Of a DNA stretch of 64,000 bases, positions 24,487 through 35,860 are shown in pieces. The DNA lies in assembly GCA_011316305.1 (NCBI GenBank), contig SAUG01000145.1, positions 62,001 through 126,000 of the forward strand, written 5' to 3'. The stretch's first letter is position 1, and every line of letters starts with the position of its first letter. This DNA comes from Rusavskia elegans. Taxonomy: Eukaryota; Ascomycota; Lecanoromycetes; Teloschistales; Teloschistaceae. Position numbers and translations under genes: made by a program. The notes beneath the pieces were generated by a model. That model was not told the DNA's origin. It searched no databases and was given only the letters and a program-made list of their open reading frames with translations.

Positions 24487-25300
24487 ACGAGTTATCCTTC
24501 GCGATGATCGATCCGAGGGCTGGAGCACCATCGGAGCACGATGTGGACAATGACTGTATGTTATCCACCGTGTGCTATCGCTTGAGCAGTATCTTCACAA
24601 CAGATCTGCTCTTCGGAAAGACCCATGCGGGATGGGATTGCTCATGCACGCAAGGGTATGAAGGATCTCACAGTGAATTGGACGATGAACGGAACTATAC
24701 AGGGGTCTTGGAAATAGTCACTGGCCTGGCATATCCTCACAGTAGGACTGGCTTTATGGGAGAAATCTCGATAAGAAGATAATGGGCACACCACCTTGAA
24801 TCTAACGATCGACATCTTCGAGATCGACCACCCTACTTCCTGGGGTGGTTGGTGTACCGCCAATGCTACCACTGGAGTATGACAATACTCTCAAGTTACT
24901 AAACAGGTCGGCGTGGAGAAGAAGCGTCGTTGGTGAAAGCTCGCTGAAACTCCTGCGGTGGCCTATTAAATTTAGGGTTGGGAGTGCGATATGCATTCAA
25001 ACAGCGAGGGTTCTGGCGGGCTTGAAATGGATGCAGGGTGCAACTCATTGGCGATCTGCAACGTACCTGACGCGCTGCAAGAGTCGGGAAGGGTTCAGTT
25101 GATTTTCAACGGCAGCGACAGCACAACGGAGGTACAAACACTTCATAATATTTCAACAAAAGTGACCAAACATTTTTTATGTCGTCGTGGCTCATGACCA
25201 CTGTCTAAGACTGCTTTCTATGTTCCAGGTGTTCGAGCTCGATGAGGAATTATCAGCTCCAATCTACACGGGGCGCCCACAGCACCAGGCGGAGTTGCGA
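24487..25300. other. convergent intergenic region
   Basis: 3' flanks of mL53 and the pyrophosphatase. Reading frames here are short, have no recognisable similarity, and the rightmost one is antisense to the pyrophosphatase last exon. Confidence 0.6.
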
Positions 25301-26398
25301 TCAGACGGCTGCACCCGAGATGAAGAACCACTTGTCGTAAATACCGTCAATGGGAGCAGGGGGAAGCTCCTCGTTTGGCTTGATTCTTCGTGAACCCGGT
25401 GCCTCTTTAGCTGCAGAGTGGTTGACACTGGTGTTAGCCCTACATCATGTTAGTACACTGCAAACGAATTGGCAGATACGCTATATACGAACAAGGAGAT
25501 TCCTCCAGGCTGGACCTTGCCAATGATCAAGCGTTCCCACGCTTCAGCGCATTCTCGAATGACATCGGTAGCATACCTGCCCACAAGTTAGTCGTGCTGC
25601 CATTGGAGGGGCGATAGAGTGATTACTTTTTGTTTTTGCATTCGCCAGAGAAGGCGAACTGGTTCTCGGGTTTTCCGTCAGGGATCTTGTAGATTCGGAA
25701 CCATTCGTTCGTGGCTCTCAAGAGACCGGGCAGATGACGCTCCACATCCTCGATGTCGTTGAGTCGTGGAGCTAGTGGGTCATTGACATCGACGACGATA
25801 ATCTTCCAATCCGTCTCCTCTTCGTCAAGCAATGCCATGACACCTAGCACCTTGACCTGCTTAATCTCTCCACGACTTGCTACGAGTTCCCCAATCTCGC
25901 ACACGTCCAGAGGGTCATTGTCGCCTTTAGCCTTGGTCTCTGGATGGATTGCATTGGGATCTTCCCAGGTCTGTGCATGGCTTGTTAGCTACGGCCGGCT
26001 TCGGAAATGGCAATTTCGACGTACTTGAGGGAAGGCACCATAGTTCCAGAGGTAGCCGTGATGCGGGAAGCAATTGCGAACATATCGGAGCTTGCCCTTC
26101 TTGATATCTTGCTTGATAGGGTTCATTGGTTCCTCTTTCGAGATCTACGACGGACTCTGGTCAGGTCTCTCAATGCAATTGGAGCTATGCGGATAAGTCA
26201 TTCGACTTAGCTTACTTCCATCTTTGCGTTGGTCCACCTTGGAATTTCGACAACCATGTTCAGCACTGTTTGTTGCTCATTGGCATACAAAGGAATGTCG
26301 TGGAAAGGTGAGACGACATTGCCATGGCTGTCCTCGATATAGATCCTGTGCTCAAGTGTGAAGGGCGCACCGATCTTTCTCGTGCGATAGCCACTCAT
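25301..26398 (-). CDS. IPP1: inorganic pyrophosphatase
   Basis: Hydrolyses pyrophosphate from biosynthesis to phosphate. Five exons: 26216-26398, 26025-26144, 25627-25970, 25493-25576 and 25301-25427, giving 285 aa, the usual fungal length. The N-terminus is [20 protein letters not shown]. Substrate-site motifs are [13 protein letters not shown] and [20 protein letters not shown]. The family signature [13 protein letters not shown] carries the metal-binding aspartates. The C-terminus [20 protein letters not shown] is typical. The fourth intron uses GTTCGT, since the nearby GTATAT donor breaks frame. The frame stays open upstream for 78 more codons to 26632 (ATG-containing, basic, without acidic residues except the last); see findings. 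It is divergent from DUS2. Confidence 0.95.
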
Positions 26399-26797
26399 TT
26401 CGAAAGTCTGCGGGGATGACTGTGTACAGGAGAGGTGACGGTTTAGTTGCTGTAGGCGAGAGCTGGTTTTTATCAATTTGGTGGGGTTGCTTTTCCGTCT
26501 GAAATTGGAAGCCAGTGTGGAGACACTAAGGGCTGGGGGAATGTGATATTGACGCACGATATGCAGTCGTCTACTCGAACAGGCAATCAACATACAGTTC
26601 GTTGCCGGATGGTTGGACTTCAGACAGGACATTTATACTCTACCGCATACACTAATTCGGAATGTCAATAAAGTCTCGTCAACCCTACTAGACCGATCAT
26701 CCCACCGATGACGTCTTACTTCAGCTTTGCAAATTCTCCGAGTCAAATTCATCATCAACCCACTATACGTGTATTCGCCTGACGATGCTCACGTGGC
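26399..26797. other. divergent promoter region (pyrophosphatase/DUS2)
   Basis: 399 bp between the chosen starts. The left 234 bp are also an in-frame open extension of the pyrophosphatase. No other feature seen. Confidence 0.5.
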
Positions 26798-28051
26798 ATG
26801 CCATTATTCTCACTGGCAGCAATCATGACTTCCACCGTTAAACGTGTCGCGATACCCAAAAATGGCGTCGACTACCGAGGAAAGGTGGTTTTGGCTCCAA
26901 TGGTCCGGTCTGGTGAACTGCCTTCTCGGCTTCTCGCCCTCCACTACGGTGCAGATCTAGTATGGGGTCCCGAGACAGTCGACAAGTCCATGATCGGTAC
27001 GACAAAGCGAACCAACCCACTATCCTCGACCATTGATTATACTCGAACGCCCTCCAACAGTTCGAGAATCCAAGGTTCCGCCGCGAGAGAGAGCTACATT
27101 TACCGCCTACATCCAGCGCGGGAAAGTAGGCGCTTGATCTTTCAAATTGGGACTTCTTCTCCATCGACTGCCGTGGAGGCGGCAAAACTGGTCGCTCCAC
27201 ATGTTGCAGGCATTGATGTCAATGCCGGCTGTCCCAAACCATTCTCAACATCAGGCGGCATGGGCGCTGCCCTACTACAGAAACCCGATCATCTCGCATC
27301 GATACTCTCGGCACTGGTGAAAGAGGTTGGTGAAGTCTTTGAGATTGGCATCAGCGTCAAAATACGCCTGCTTGAGACTGCGGAGAAGACCGAGGCACTC
27401 GTAAGAAAGCTGTGTGGTACCGGTATAACTGGTTTGACAATACACTGCCGCACGACTCCCATGAGACCTCGGGAGAGAGCTATTCGAGATCAGCTACAGA
27501 TGATTACAGATGTTTGCAGAAGCGAAGGCGTAGCCTGTGTAATGAATGGAGATGTGAAGAACAGGGACGAAGCTCTGCAATTGATGCGGGAATTTGGCGC
27601 GGACGGGGCAATGATTGCATCCGCCGCAGAAGTAAACCCAAGCTCGTTCCGGACGAGCGAAGAAGGCGGTCTCTTGACATGGCGGGAAGTCATGCATGAG
27701 TACATGAAAATCGCTATAGGAGTCGACAATAAATGGGGCAATACCAAGTTCACTTTGAGCCAATTGATCCCAGGAAAATTAGAAGTATACCGGGACGTCA
27801 CAGGATCCAAAAACTACATTGAAGTATGTGAGGCCCTCGGCCTTGAACAACTTTTTGACCAGGCGAGGGAAGTGGATACGAGACTGGGACTGTCTCAGTG
27901 TCGAGATGCTACCGCGGTCCAAAAGGCAAAAGGCAAGAACAAGAGCGCTCAAGCAGCAAGTGGAAGACCCAGCACAGAACGATCGATGGACAATGAAACT
28001 CGGCGTTCCCTGTCTGAAAGTGGCATTGGTTCGTTCAACATGGTAGTGTGA
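26798..28051 (+). CDS. DUS2: tRNA-dihydrouridine(20) synthase, Dus2 type
   Basis: FMN-dependent reductase that makes dihydrouridine at position 20 of tRNA. Single exon, 417 aa from the first ATG; a second in-frame ATG at 26825 (MTSTVKRVAIPKNG) is an equally reasonable start and removes nine residues. The FMN-barrel begins at GKVVLAPMVRSGELPSRLLA. The active-site motif GIDVNAGCPKPFSTSGGMGA contains the catalytic Cys. Further matches are VKIRLLETAEKTE, TIHCRTTPMRPRERAIRDQL and CVMNGDVKNRDEALQL, which favour Dus2 over Dus1, 3 or 4. The C-terminal 60 residues are lysine- and serine-rich and not conserved. Confidence 0.93.
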   Translation: MPLFSLAAIMTSTVKRVAIPKNGVDYRGKVVLAPMVRSGELPSRLLALHYGADLVWGPETVDKSMIGTTKRTNPLSSTIDYTRTPSNSSRIQGSAARESYIYRLHPARESRRLIFQIGTSSPSTAVEAAKLVAPHVAGIDVNAGCPKPFSTSGGMGAALLQKPDHLASILSALVKEVGEVFEIGISVKIRLLETAEKTEALVRKLCGTGITGLTIHCRTTPMRPRERAIRDQLQMITDVCRSEGVACVMNGDVKNRDEALQLMREFGADGAMIASAAEVNPSSFRTSEEGGLLTWREVMHEYMKIAIGVDNKWGNTKFTLSQLIPGKLEVYRDVTGSKNYIEVCEALGLEQLFDQAREVDTRLGLSQCRDATAVQKAKGKNKSAQAASGRPSTERSMDNETRRSLSESGIGSFNMVV

Positions 28052-28505
28052 AGAGGTTTCTCTGAAGCCGCTCTCCTCCCCCTTTTCCACTCTCAATAGC
28101 TCTATGCCATTTCCTTGACATGAGAACGCTCGCGGAACCGTTGTCCGTCGGAGTGACGACACGCTTCGACCGCAGGTGAAGAATCTCTCGGGCTGCCGCT
28201 CGATACTACTGAACTGTACTCATGGGATCAAGAACGATGTCGGCCCTGCAATATCATGTTCATGCGAGGCCAGGTGCCTTTGCGAAGGTGTACTGCACAT
28301 CGACACGAAGTAAAGCTTTCCCCGATGATAGCCAAGGAACAGAGTTTCCTTCTGAGTTGACTCAGCATGTTGACTCAACATCTGGGTCGAGCTGATATGC
28401 GGTCCTGGTCAATTGAGCCGCAATCGAGCCGTCAACAGGGACACTGGCGTCGATCGAATGTGGGTTGACCGCGAGCGATGGAGTGGCTCGCAGAGCTAAG
28501 TCATA
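28052..28505. other. convergent intergenic region
   Basis: 3' flanks of DUS2 and the acetyltransferase gene; no feature seen. Confidence 0.6.
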
Positions 28506-29209
28506 TCAGGGATGGTAGATGTCTTCCGGGTTGATCCGGTAATTCTCTCCATCTACACGAATGTACTTCTTTGTCTTGTCCCTGCTCAAAGATTTCCGCA
28601 TGTCAAAGGCATCTTCAGAGGTTCCATTTCCTGTCGGATCGTCACTATAGTAGTCGATCACGCGCCGATAAACGCTGTAGCTAAGCACGAGAAAGGCCGA
28701 CGTCAGTATCCCGACGAGAATGGAGGATGCGGAGATGTCTTGGAACGCACCCCATTCCTTTGTACATATTGATGGCCGTTTTATTAGAGACGCGAACGAA
28801 AAGGTCCATGAACCAAGCGTGTTCCTGCTCGCACGCCTGGTCCAGATGTGCAGTCAATGTTTTGGCAAGCCCCATTTGCCGGTACTGGGGAGCAACAGTA
28901 AGACACGTAACGTGACCATGCCAGGGCAAATATTTGTCGGTGCCCAAAAGCTTAATGTAGTCGGGATCCTCTTCGACTTTGCCCATGACTGCAGCATAGA
29001 GTTAAATGTACAGTAGCAGCGTAAGCGGATGAGATCCTACCATAGGCGATGATCTGTCCATTAAGGTTCTCCGCTACAATGAACATTGTCGGCCATCGAA
29101 CAAGGTAATCGAAGTAGAACTTTCGTGCATAGTTTTCGGTGAGAGGGTCGAGGTTGCAAAGATTCAACCTTGAGATGTCTGTTGGGGACGCTTGCCGAAT
29201 AGATGTCAT
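28506..29209 (-). CDS. NAT3: NatB N-terminal acetyltransferase catalytic subunit (Naa20/Nat3)
   Basis: Transfers acetyl groups to nascent proteins that begin Met-Asp/Glu/Asn/Gln, acting at the ribosome with Mdm20/Naa25. Exons are 29041-29209, 28751-28988 and 28506-28680; introns of 52 and 70 bp; 193 aa. It starts MTSIRQASPTDISRLNLCNL, with LTENYARKFYFDYLVRWPTM next. The GNAT core is HGHVTCLTVAPQYRQMGLAK (acetyl-CoA loop RQMGLA), and VSNKTAINMYKGMGYSVYRR closes it. The third exon gives DYYSDD and the DMRKSL segment seen in family members. An upstream in-frame stretch to 29284 has no similarity, so the ATG before TSIRQ was chosen. Confidence 0.93.
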
Positions 29210-29664
29210 GACTGCGATCGGGTCGGGACTCAGCAGAGACCTTACGTTACCCTCAAGCCCGTCAAGTGTTTCTCCACGATCCAACTTGTCTGTTCATCTG
29301 TTGATCGTCATAAGGTACGTCTGTACTATCGTCATCGTGTACTAAAGGTAGTACTGTAGCCGCCTGCTTAGCCGCGGTAGATCCCGCTGCAAGAGCCGCT
29401 TGGTTCGTGCATTGCATGTGTCTAAACTGTACGGATACGCGACTAAGATCCGGATCCTGTTCACAATCTCCATGTCAGATGCATGGCCTTTCTTGCTAAA
29501 ACTTTGTTCTCGCTATAACTTTTGAATCCCTCATGCATTGCAAAGGGCAAGATCTACATCGGAGCTCGGCGAACAACCGAATCCCAAGCCGTTACATTTC
29601 GGACTGCCCACAGCCACTCACAAGCACAGAGCGGCGGTAGCCGCTATACTACTGCATTCTGACT
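29210..29664. other. divergent intergenic region
   Basis: Shared upstream region of NAT3 and the unassigned gene at 29665; no motif supported. Confidence 0.5.
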
Positions 29665-30945
29665 ATGCCATCCTCTCCGCATACACCTACGCGCCATCGT
29701 GGACTCTCCAACCTCGATCAGACCTTCTCTACTCGAATCGTTCAGTGTAGTCCAGCCGAAAAACGTTCGAGTCGAAGCTTCTCAATCCGCTCTATACCTT
29801 CACCAGCGTCGCTGAAGTCTCTATCGGCACGTGACGGTCCCGGCTTCGATGTATCCAGTGATACGATTAATTACAGAGGCGAATCGGATGGCCTGGGGAA
29901 TCTTGCCGACGAGCTGGCCGAGGCCTGGGATAGCGAATGCGGTGGAAATATTCAACTGGATAGTGTTTTCGAGGATAAACAAAACGGCTCGTCGAGCAGA
30001 TGTGATGAGCACCAGCGCACGGCGCAGCATAACGGCCTTGATATGGCTATCAGCATACCCCGGAGGTCCCACGGCAGAGCCAAGAACGATCAGTCATTAA
30101 GCCCACCCAAACAAATTCCGCAGTTGGGACTTTACAGGACCACTTCGCATACTTCTATCTACGATGGCTCCGATTACGGCAACAATTCAGATCTCGAGGA
30201 TGTCCAAGGCATCCCTTTGTCGTTAGAGCATCGTTTAGCCGTAATAGAGAGTCTTGCCCGACGTGGAGCCGAGTCCAACGGTAGCGGAGCGGATACGGTA
30301 GTTATGCGGGTGGCAGAATCCCTTCGTGATCTCGCCTCGCAAGCTGGTGTCGAATCAGGCGCATCACGGTAAGGTCTATCCAACGATTGTGACCCAGCAC
30401 GCTTAGTGTCCTTATACAGGCTTACCACAGCTCACACGGCAGTATCATCCAATTTAATGCACCAGACACGTCTCATCCAGACACTTTGTTCCCACTTCAC
30501 CTCACCATTTTCTTTCCCTCCAAGTCTTGATGAGATAGATGATCTTTTACCTCTAGTGGTCACTACCCTAGAGCTTGTCCCACGATTCAACCCTCGTGCA
30601 GTTCTTGCTATCCATAGCCTTCATTCCTCGGCGCTCGAATTGATCTCGACTTTGTCGGTGCTTGCGGATAGCTTGCATATGATCCGCCAAACAACATCCT
30701 TCGCTTCTCGAAGGTTGAAAGCGGCGAAAGACGCCGTGGAGGAGCTCAGAACGGAAGCCGGAGTCCGGGAAGAGGGAATAAGATGGGTGGAGAGAGGCAA
30801 CTGGGATCAAAGACTCAGTAATCGCGAATGCGGGAATATATGTGAGGACGTGGTTGGCGGCTTCAGAGAAGTCTGCGAATGGTGGGAAAAGTCAATCGGA
30901 GAGGAGCTCACGGATCTTGGAGCCCGTGAAGTGGAAGCAGGATGA
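29665..30945 (+). CDS. unassigned fungal protein with helical C-terminal half
   Basis: Not recognised with confidence. Exons are 29665-30368 and 30420-30945 around a 51-bp GTAAGG-CAG intron that restores a continuous frame; 409 aa. The first half is Ser/Arg-rich and low in hydrophobics (MPSSPHTPTRHRGLSNLDQT), probably disordered and a phosphorylation target. From about residue 200 (IPLSLEHRLAVIESLARRGA) it turns helical, with a heptad-like C-terminal half: FASRRLKAAKDAVEELRTEA and EEGIRWVERGNWDQRL. No membrane segment or catalytic motif is visible. The even composition and clean splice argue for a real gene. The layout of a disordered front plus coiled coil resembles cytoskeletal or spindle-pole proteins, but that is only a guess. 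Confidence 0.75.
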
Positions 30946-31899
30946 CCATTGATCACCAAAGAATCCGAACCTTGATTGCGGTGTGTCTTGAGGTCAAAAA
31001 TCGGCCCATCACTCTCCCATCATCCAGCAAAGCAAGGCCTGCCAGGGAGGTTACGCCTTTGGTCACGCTTGGTCATAACCTGCAACATTCAGAGTCATTG
31101 CCAAAGGCTTCGGAGGTCAAGCTTGATTACATTCAGACAGCCCTACCGCCCCAGCATGTGTTAGTTTCGATTGATACAACCCAGCTGCCATGAGAAGCAG
31201 GAACGGCTATCAAGCACGGATGACATTTCAAGGATGGATCCGCGAACACGAGCGATTTGCGCGTAGACCGAGTCGTTGTTCAAGACGAGAACCAAACAAA
31301 CTCAACTCGTCTATCCTCGTCCTAAGATCTGCTCAGCTGAGTGTTGGATATCGGAACAATGAGGAGCATCGATTGTGGAGCCGACCGAGATTAGGCTCAA
31401 GGCCTTGTAAGCCAAACATAGATAGAGCTTGGGTGACGTGTGCCCTTCGTGTCTCATCACTCTTCAAATCCAACGAACCGAGAGAAATCAGCTCAACAGC
31501 AGTAAGGAGCGAGGACGGAATAAACAGTCAGGCTGTGGATACGATAATGTTCTTGTCGCACCAAAATATCAGCATCATGACTTCCCGGAGATCAGATCAA
31601 TTTGAAAAAACATCGAGACAATCCGAAGTTAACGGTGAACACTACGATACCTTGTTAAGACGGATAGACTACGGCAATTAGTATTGTAGCTCACGATTGT
31701 TGCAGAGCTCGAGGAGATTGCCTGTCGAATGACGTGACGGAACTTGGCTGTTGCAGCAATACAGACAAATAAAATACAGGGAAGGAACTCCAGAGTCCGT
31801 GAAGAGAGCCATGCCAGTCCATCTTATGCGCGCCATCCCCTATTTCAATACATTGTCGAAGAAAAGAAAGCCTTAAATGTCTTGGTTGCCATCTGCCTG
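30946..31899. other. convergent intergenic region
   Basis: 954 bp between two gene ends. A 163-codon frame at 31190-31681 (+) shows no similarity, intron logic or domain and is probably fortuitous. Confidence 0.5.
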
Positions 31900-34800
31900 C
31901 TAGCCCCTGTTCCTCATGTGCACCGGGACATACTTGCCAGGAGCCGGCTTCGTTCCCTCGCCGGGACCGTCTGGTTTCGGTCCATCTGCGGGCGACTCGT
32001 CTCTACCAGTGCCACGACGCAGTTCCGCAAAGCGAGATGAAGGCCTATCAGCAGGGGAGTTATCACGCCCGCTTTCGTCTCGTCGTGCACTTGGACGCCA
32101 TCTGGCCGGCGCCTCTCCACCGGAACTGTCGTCTCGGAGGGCGGAAGCGGGTTGAGCGTCGGCTCGTCCGCGGGCAGCACCTTCGGCGCGGAGAGCTGGT
32201 GGGACATACCCAGTCTTCCTTGGTAACTGAGCTTCCGGCGTAGCAATATCAGAAGGAGGAGCTGCTGGAGTAGCTTGCGGCGGCGGGATGCCAGCCCCGC
32301 CCTCTGCTGCTTTCTGGGCTTGTCTTTCTCTCCATGTTGGCTTGTTCCCAGCAAGAGAAAGGCGGGGCGGTCCTGAGGGCGGAGCATCGGAGGAATCTGC
32401 TCGCGTGGGACGCTCAGGGATACGAGCAGTGCCAGCCTTCTTAGCGGCAGCACGTCTGGCTTCAGCCTCTTCTTCTCGACGGCGTTGCAGTGCAGCTTGT
32501 TCGTCGGCAGCCCTACATATGATGTTAGTCATGTGTACATAAGATGTTGGTCTGGAAATTACTGACCTTCGCTCCGCTTCTCTCTTGGCGCGAGCCTCAG
32601 CCTGTGCCCGCTTCTTTTCCTCCTCTGCTGCAGCCTTTTCTTCTGCTTCCTTCGCGATGCGTTCCTGCTCCTCTTGGGCTCGTCGTTCCTCCTCTTCACG
32701 CTCCTTTCGCTCTCTGACCTTTCGTTCCCTCACGTCCCGTTTCCTCTTCTCGACTTGCTTGTTGAATTCCTTCTCGGCGTCTCGGCGTCTCTTCTCGAAT
32801 TCCTCATGGCGCCTATCCTCAAGGTCGGCACGGAATGTCTCGTAGACAGGCAGAAGTCTCCCCAAGCGGTGTTTCAATGACACTTCTTCCTTATGTCTTC
32901 GCTCAGATTCTTTGAGAGTTTCGGCTCTTGCCTTTTCGAATGCGGCAACATCTCGCTGTCGCTGTGCTTCATAGTCCTGCGGTAGCAGCTTTAGCTCCTC
33001 CTTTCTGAACGCTCGCTCTAAATGGTCAATTCGTTTGCCTGTGACTTTGAGGTTCTTTTGGAGGTCATTCTTTTCTTTCTCGAGTTGGGATATCTTGAGG
33101 AGACGTAGGCGGTTGCTGTCGAGCTCGTCTATATCAACATCTCCAATGTTGATACCCTTTTTCTGCAGGTCTTCCAGTTCCTTTTGCGTATTCTCCCGAC
33201 GAATGCGGTCTTTTTCATCCTTGAGACGCTTGCGCTCACGTTCCAAATGCTCCTCCTTGAGCCTCTGCGTCTCAGCTTCTTGCCGCTGCTGAACTAAGAG
33301 GCGCTTGCGAGTCTCTTCTTCTTTTTGCTTTTTTTGAAGTGCATCGGAGGCTAGCTCCTTCTTCTTCTCAATTATAGCCCGTCTGGCAAGAGTGTCCTGA
33401 TGTTCTTGCTCCGCGCCCGCCTCTGCCCTGGCGAGAGCTGCAGCTTTGGCCTGCTGGCGGGCTTCATTGAAGCTGGGATCCACATACTGGCAGGTGACAT
33501 AGAGCGTCTTAGCTAGGCGAGTCAACTGTGAGCGAACGATTTCTGCGGGCGTTCGCTGTAACCGCTGCACTGAGCTTGCTTCCGATTCCGCAGACCCCGC
33601 AGCACTTCCGGGGTGTACAGCTTTGGCGGATGAGAAGACGTCGGACTCAAATGTAAGTACACCAGATGCATGGTCAATGCGAATCGCCAGATCGCCCTTC
33701 TTGCATCCATTCATAATGAACTTTTCGATGGTACCGGACGCGAGCTGGAACGGGTCCGGGAACTGAGCAAGATTTTGCACAAAGCTGAGTTCAACTGACT
33801 CGTAGACCTGCGATAGCTGTTGGAAGAGTCGGGTCAGGATGACTTGCTGCAGGGGAGCAACGTATTGCTGCATTTCTCTATCGGTACCAATCTGTGCCAG
33901 AATAGGCGAAATCCTTTTGCAAATGGATAGAGGATGGAAATCGACTTCCAGGATCTGGTACAACTCGCGGATTTCCGGCTTCGCACGTTTGAGTAGTCCT
34001 TTGCTCATGGCGTCCTTGAACAAGACGGCCCTGGTAGGCGCCGAAGACATGCCGAGTAGGCTTGTTAAGCGGTTGTTCTTGTTCTTCCGTACCTCATCGA
34101 CATCGATCAAGGCACCTCGAGACCGAGAGGTGCTGATGACAGGTATCGATAAGGCAGATAGCAAAACGAACGACGCTGCTCGAGTGAGGTCACCTTCTGT
34201 CGTTGCTGGATTATCCTTTTTCAGGCCTTGGTTACTTGCAACAACCGCTGCGGATTGACGCAAGAGGTTGTAGTAACGGTTCCACGCCGCGGCATGGAAC
34301 AGGTAATTTTCACTGACGAGGAAGATCCGTGTCAATTTCTCGTAGTAGTTGGCCATCATGACGTTCTTTGCCGGACGTTTGCTGAGACTGAGAAGGGTGT
34401 GGATATCCTCGACACTTCGAAAAGCCTCTTGCCACAGCTCCAATTCGACTGCGACATTAAGCTGTTGGAATCTTGTATCCAAGTGGCGTTGGAGGGTATC
34501 AGGATCGCTCAGATTGATGGCATGCATCTGAGATTGATACTTGGCTGCGTTCTGCACATGGTTGCGCATAAGCTCGCAGAGCCTTCGAAATTCGGTTTTA
34601 CGGATGTACTTGGAGCAAAAGGAGAAGGCTTGCATGGCCGTCTGCTGATACATGACCTCCAATCTTGCGTTGTTCTTCAAAATCTCCAAGACAGTGCGGT
34701 AGGTCTCCCAGAGGAACTTCAGCCAGGGGGTGACGATAGCCCGGTCAGTCCGATCTTTTGATTGTTCGCCCGACACGGTGGACAAGAGAATGGATTCGGG

Positions 34801-35272
34801 GGTTTCAATAGCCTCGAGATCCTCGACGGTAGTGCTAGCAGCACCGGGCTCCAGGGTCGACTGAATCTCTGTGGCTTTGGTTTGTGCATCGATGACTTTC
34901 CCATCAGCAAGATCGATAAACTTCTTGAGGACGAGCTCGATAGTTCCAACGTTGGTGTTCTGCGCCGTGTTCTTATACTGATAGAGACCATCCTTGGCAA
35001 GTTTTCCCTTTTTGAGATCGACGCAGAGCTCGACGAACTGGATCATGACGGGCTCCAGCGAGGCGATGGGACTGTTCCGGGATCTCTTGGAAGTGACATG
35101 TTCGTGTAGGATGGTAAGAGCAGCTTGCGGCTGCTCGACTCCGATGAGTTCCTGGGCTCTCTAAACATCAAGAATAGGGTCAGTGAGCCAGACGACTTGT
35201 TGGCGAGCAGCGTGAGATGGTGATGCTGACCTTGAGTACATTCTCCGGCTTGGTGTGCGGCGGCGGAGGCAT
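31900..35272 (-). CDS. TIF32: eukaryotic translation initiation factor 3 subunit A
   Basis: Largest scaffold subunit of eIF3, which binds the 40S ribosome and organises scanning. Exons are 35231-35272, 32567-35160 and 31900-32512; introns of 70 and 54 bp; 1082 aa, close to the usual 1050. The first exon is just [14 protein letters not shown], joined to [20 protein letters not shown]. The helical N-terminal half ([20 protein letters not shown]) leads to a PCI-type region around residues 330-500. A long charged helix follows ([20 protein letters not shown]). The C-terminus is disordered and ends [11 protein letters not shown]. The 54-bp intron has a perfect GACTAAC branch site, but its length is a multiple of three and it lacks stops, so an unspliced mRNA would add 18 residues. 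Confidence 0.95.
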
Positions 35273-35860
35273 CTTGAGCAGATATAGGGCAGGGATACAA
35301 ACCTGCGATGCGATAGCTGTGTATTTGAAGTCAGCGAGCAAAAATTACGCTGTGGGCTAGTGTATGCTAGTGGCGCCTCCGCTTACCTAAGCGCAACGCT
35401 TGTGGTGCCAAGAGCCAAGTCCCTTGGTGAAGTTACGGTACCCCGTACTCCGTAGAGTATTCCACTCACAGACGCATTTATTTACTCTAATTGAAAAGAT
35501 TGACCGTAATCAGCCAGACCTCATTCTCGTGGGCGGACGCTATCAGCACATCACCTTATCAATCCATCTGTTCCAAGTCATTGCGACCACAACGTTCAGC
35601 AGTCCAACACCACCCGTCTTTCTTGTTTTTCAAGATTGGGTTTCAAGAAGCGTCGGGTCCTATCGCCAATTCGTCTAGCCGATTTTAGCACGAGTCGTCC
35701 GTTGTGAGGCACCTCCAGTCTCCAGATTGACTTCTTTACCCCCACGACCGCACACCTCGCCATCCATCGCACGCATCCTCAATCATCTCGAACACATCCC
35801 TCGTATTGTGCCACACCGCCAGCGGCTGACCTCACTCCCATCGCGAGGGCAATTGACGGC
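35273..35860. other. divergent promoter region (eIF3a/G gamma)
   Basis: 588 bp. The right half is pyrimidine-rich on the + strand (repeated CCATC/CATCC/CACC), fitting a 5' leader of the G gamma gene. No gene seen. Confidence 0.5.

Noticed and set aside
24099..24782. A 227-codon frame starting at the mL53 start
   Set aside because: Similarity ends at the intron donor at 24277; the spliced 97-aa protein explains all conserved residues.
24991..25393. Two plus-strand frames that can be joined by a GT-AG intron into a small protein
   Set aside because: The right part is exactly antisense to the conserved last exon of the pyrophosphatase, and the product resembles nothing known.
31190..31681. A 163-codon plus-strand frame
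   Set aside because: No similarity, no domain, biased composition, and located between two convergent gene ends.
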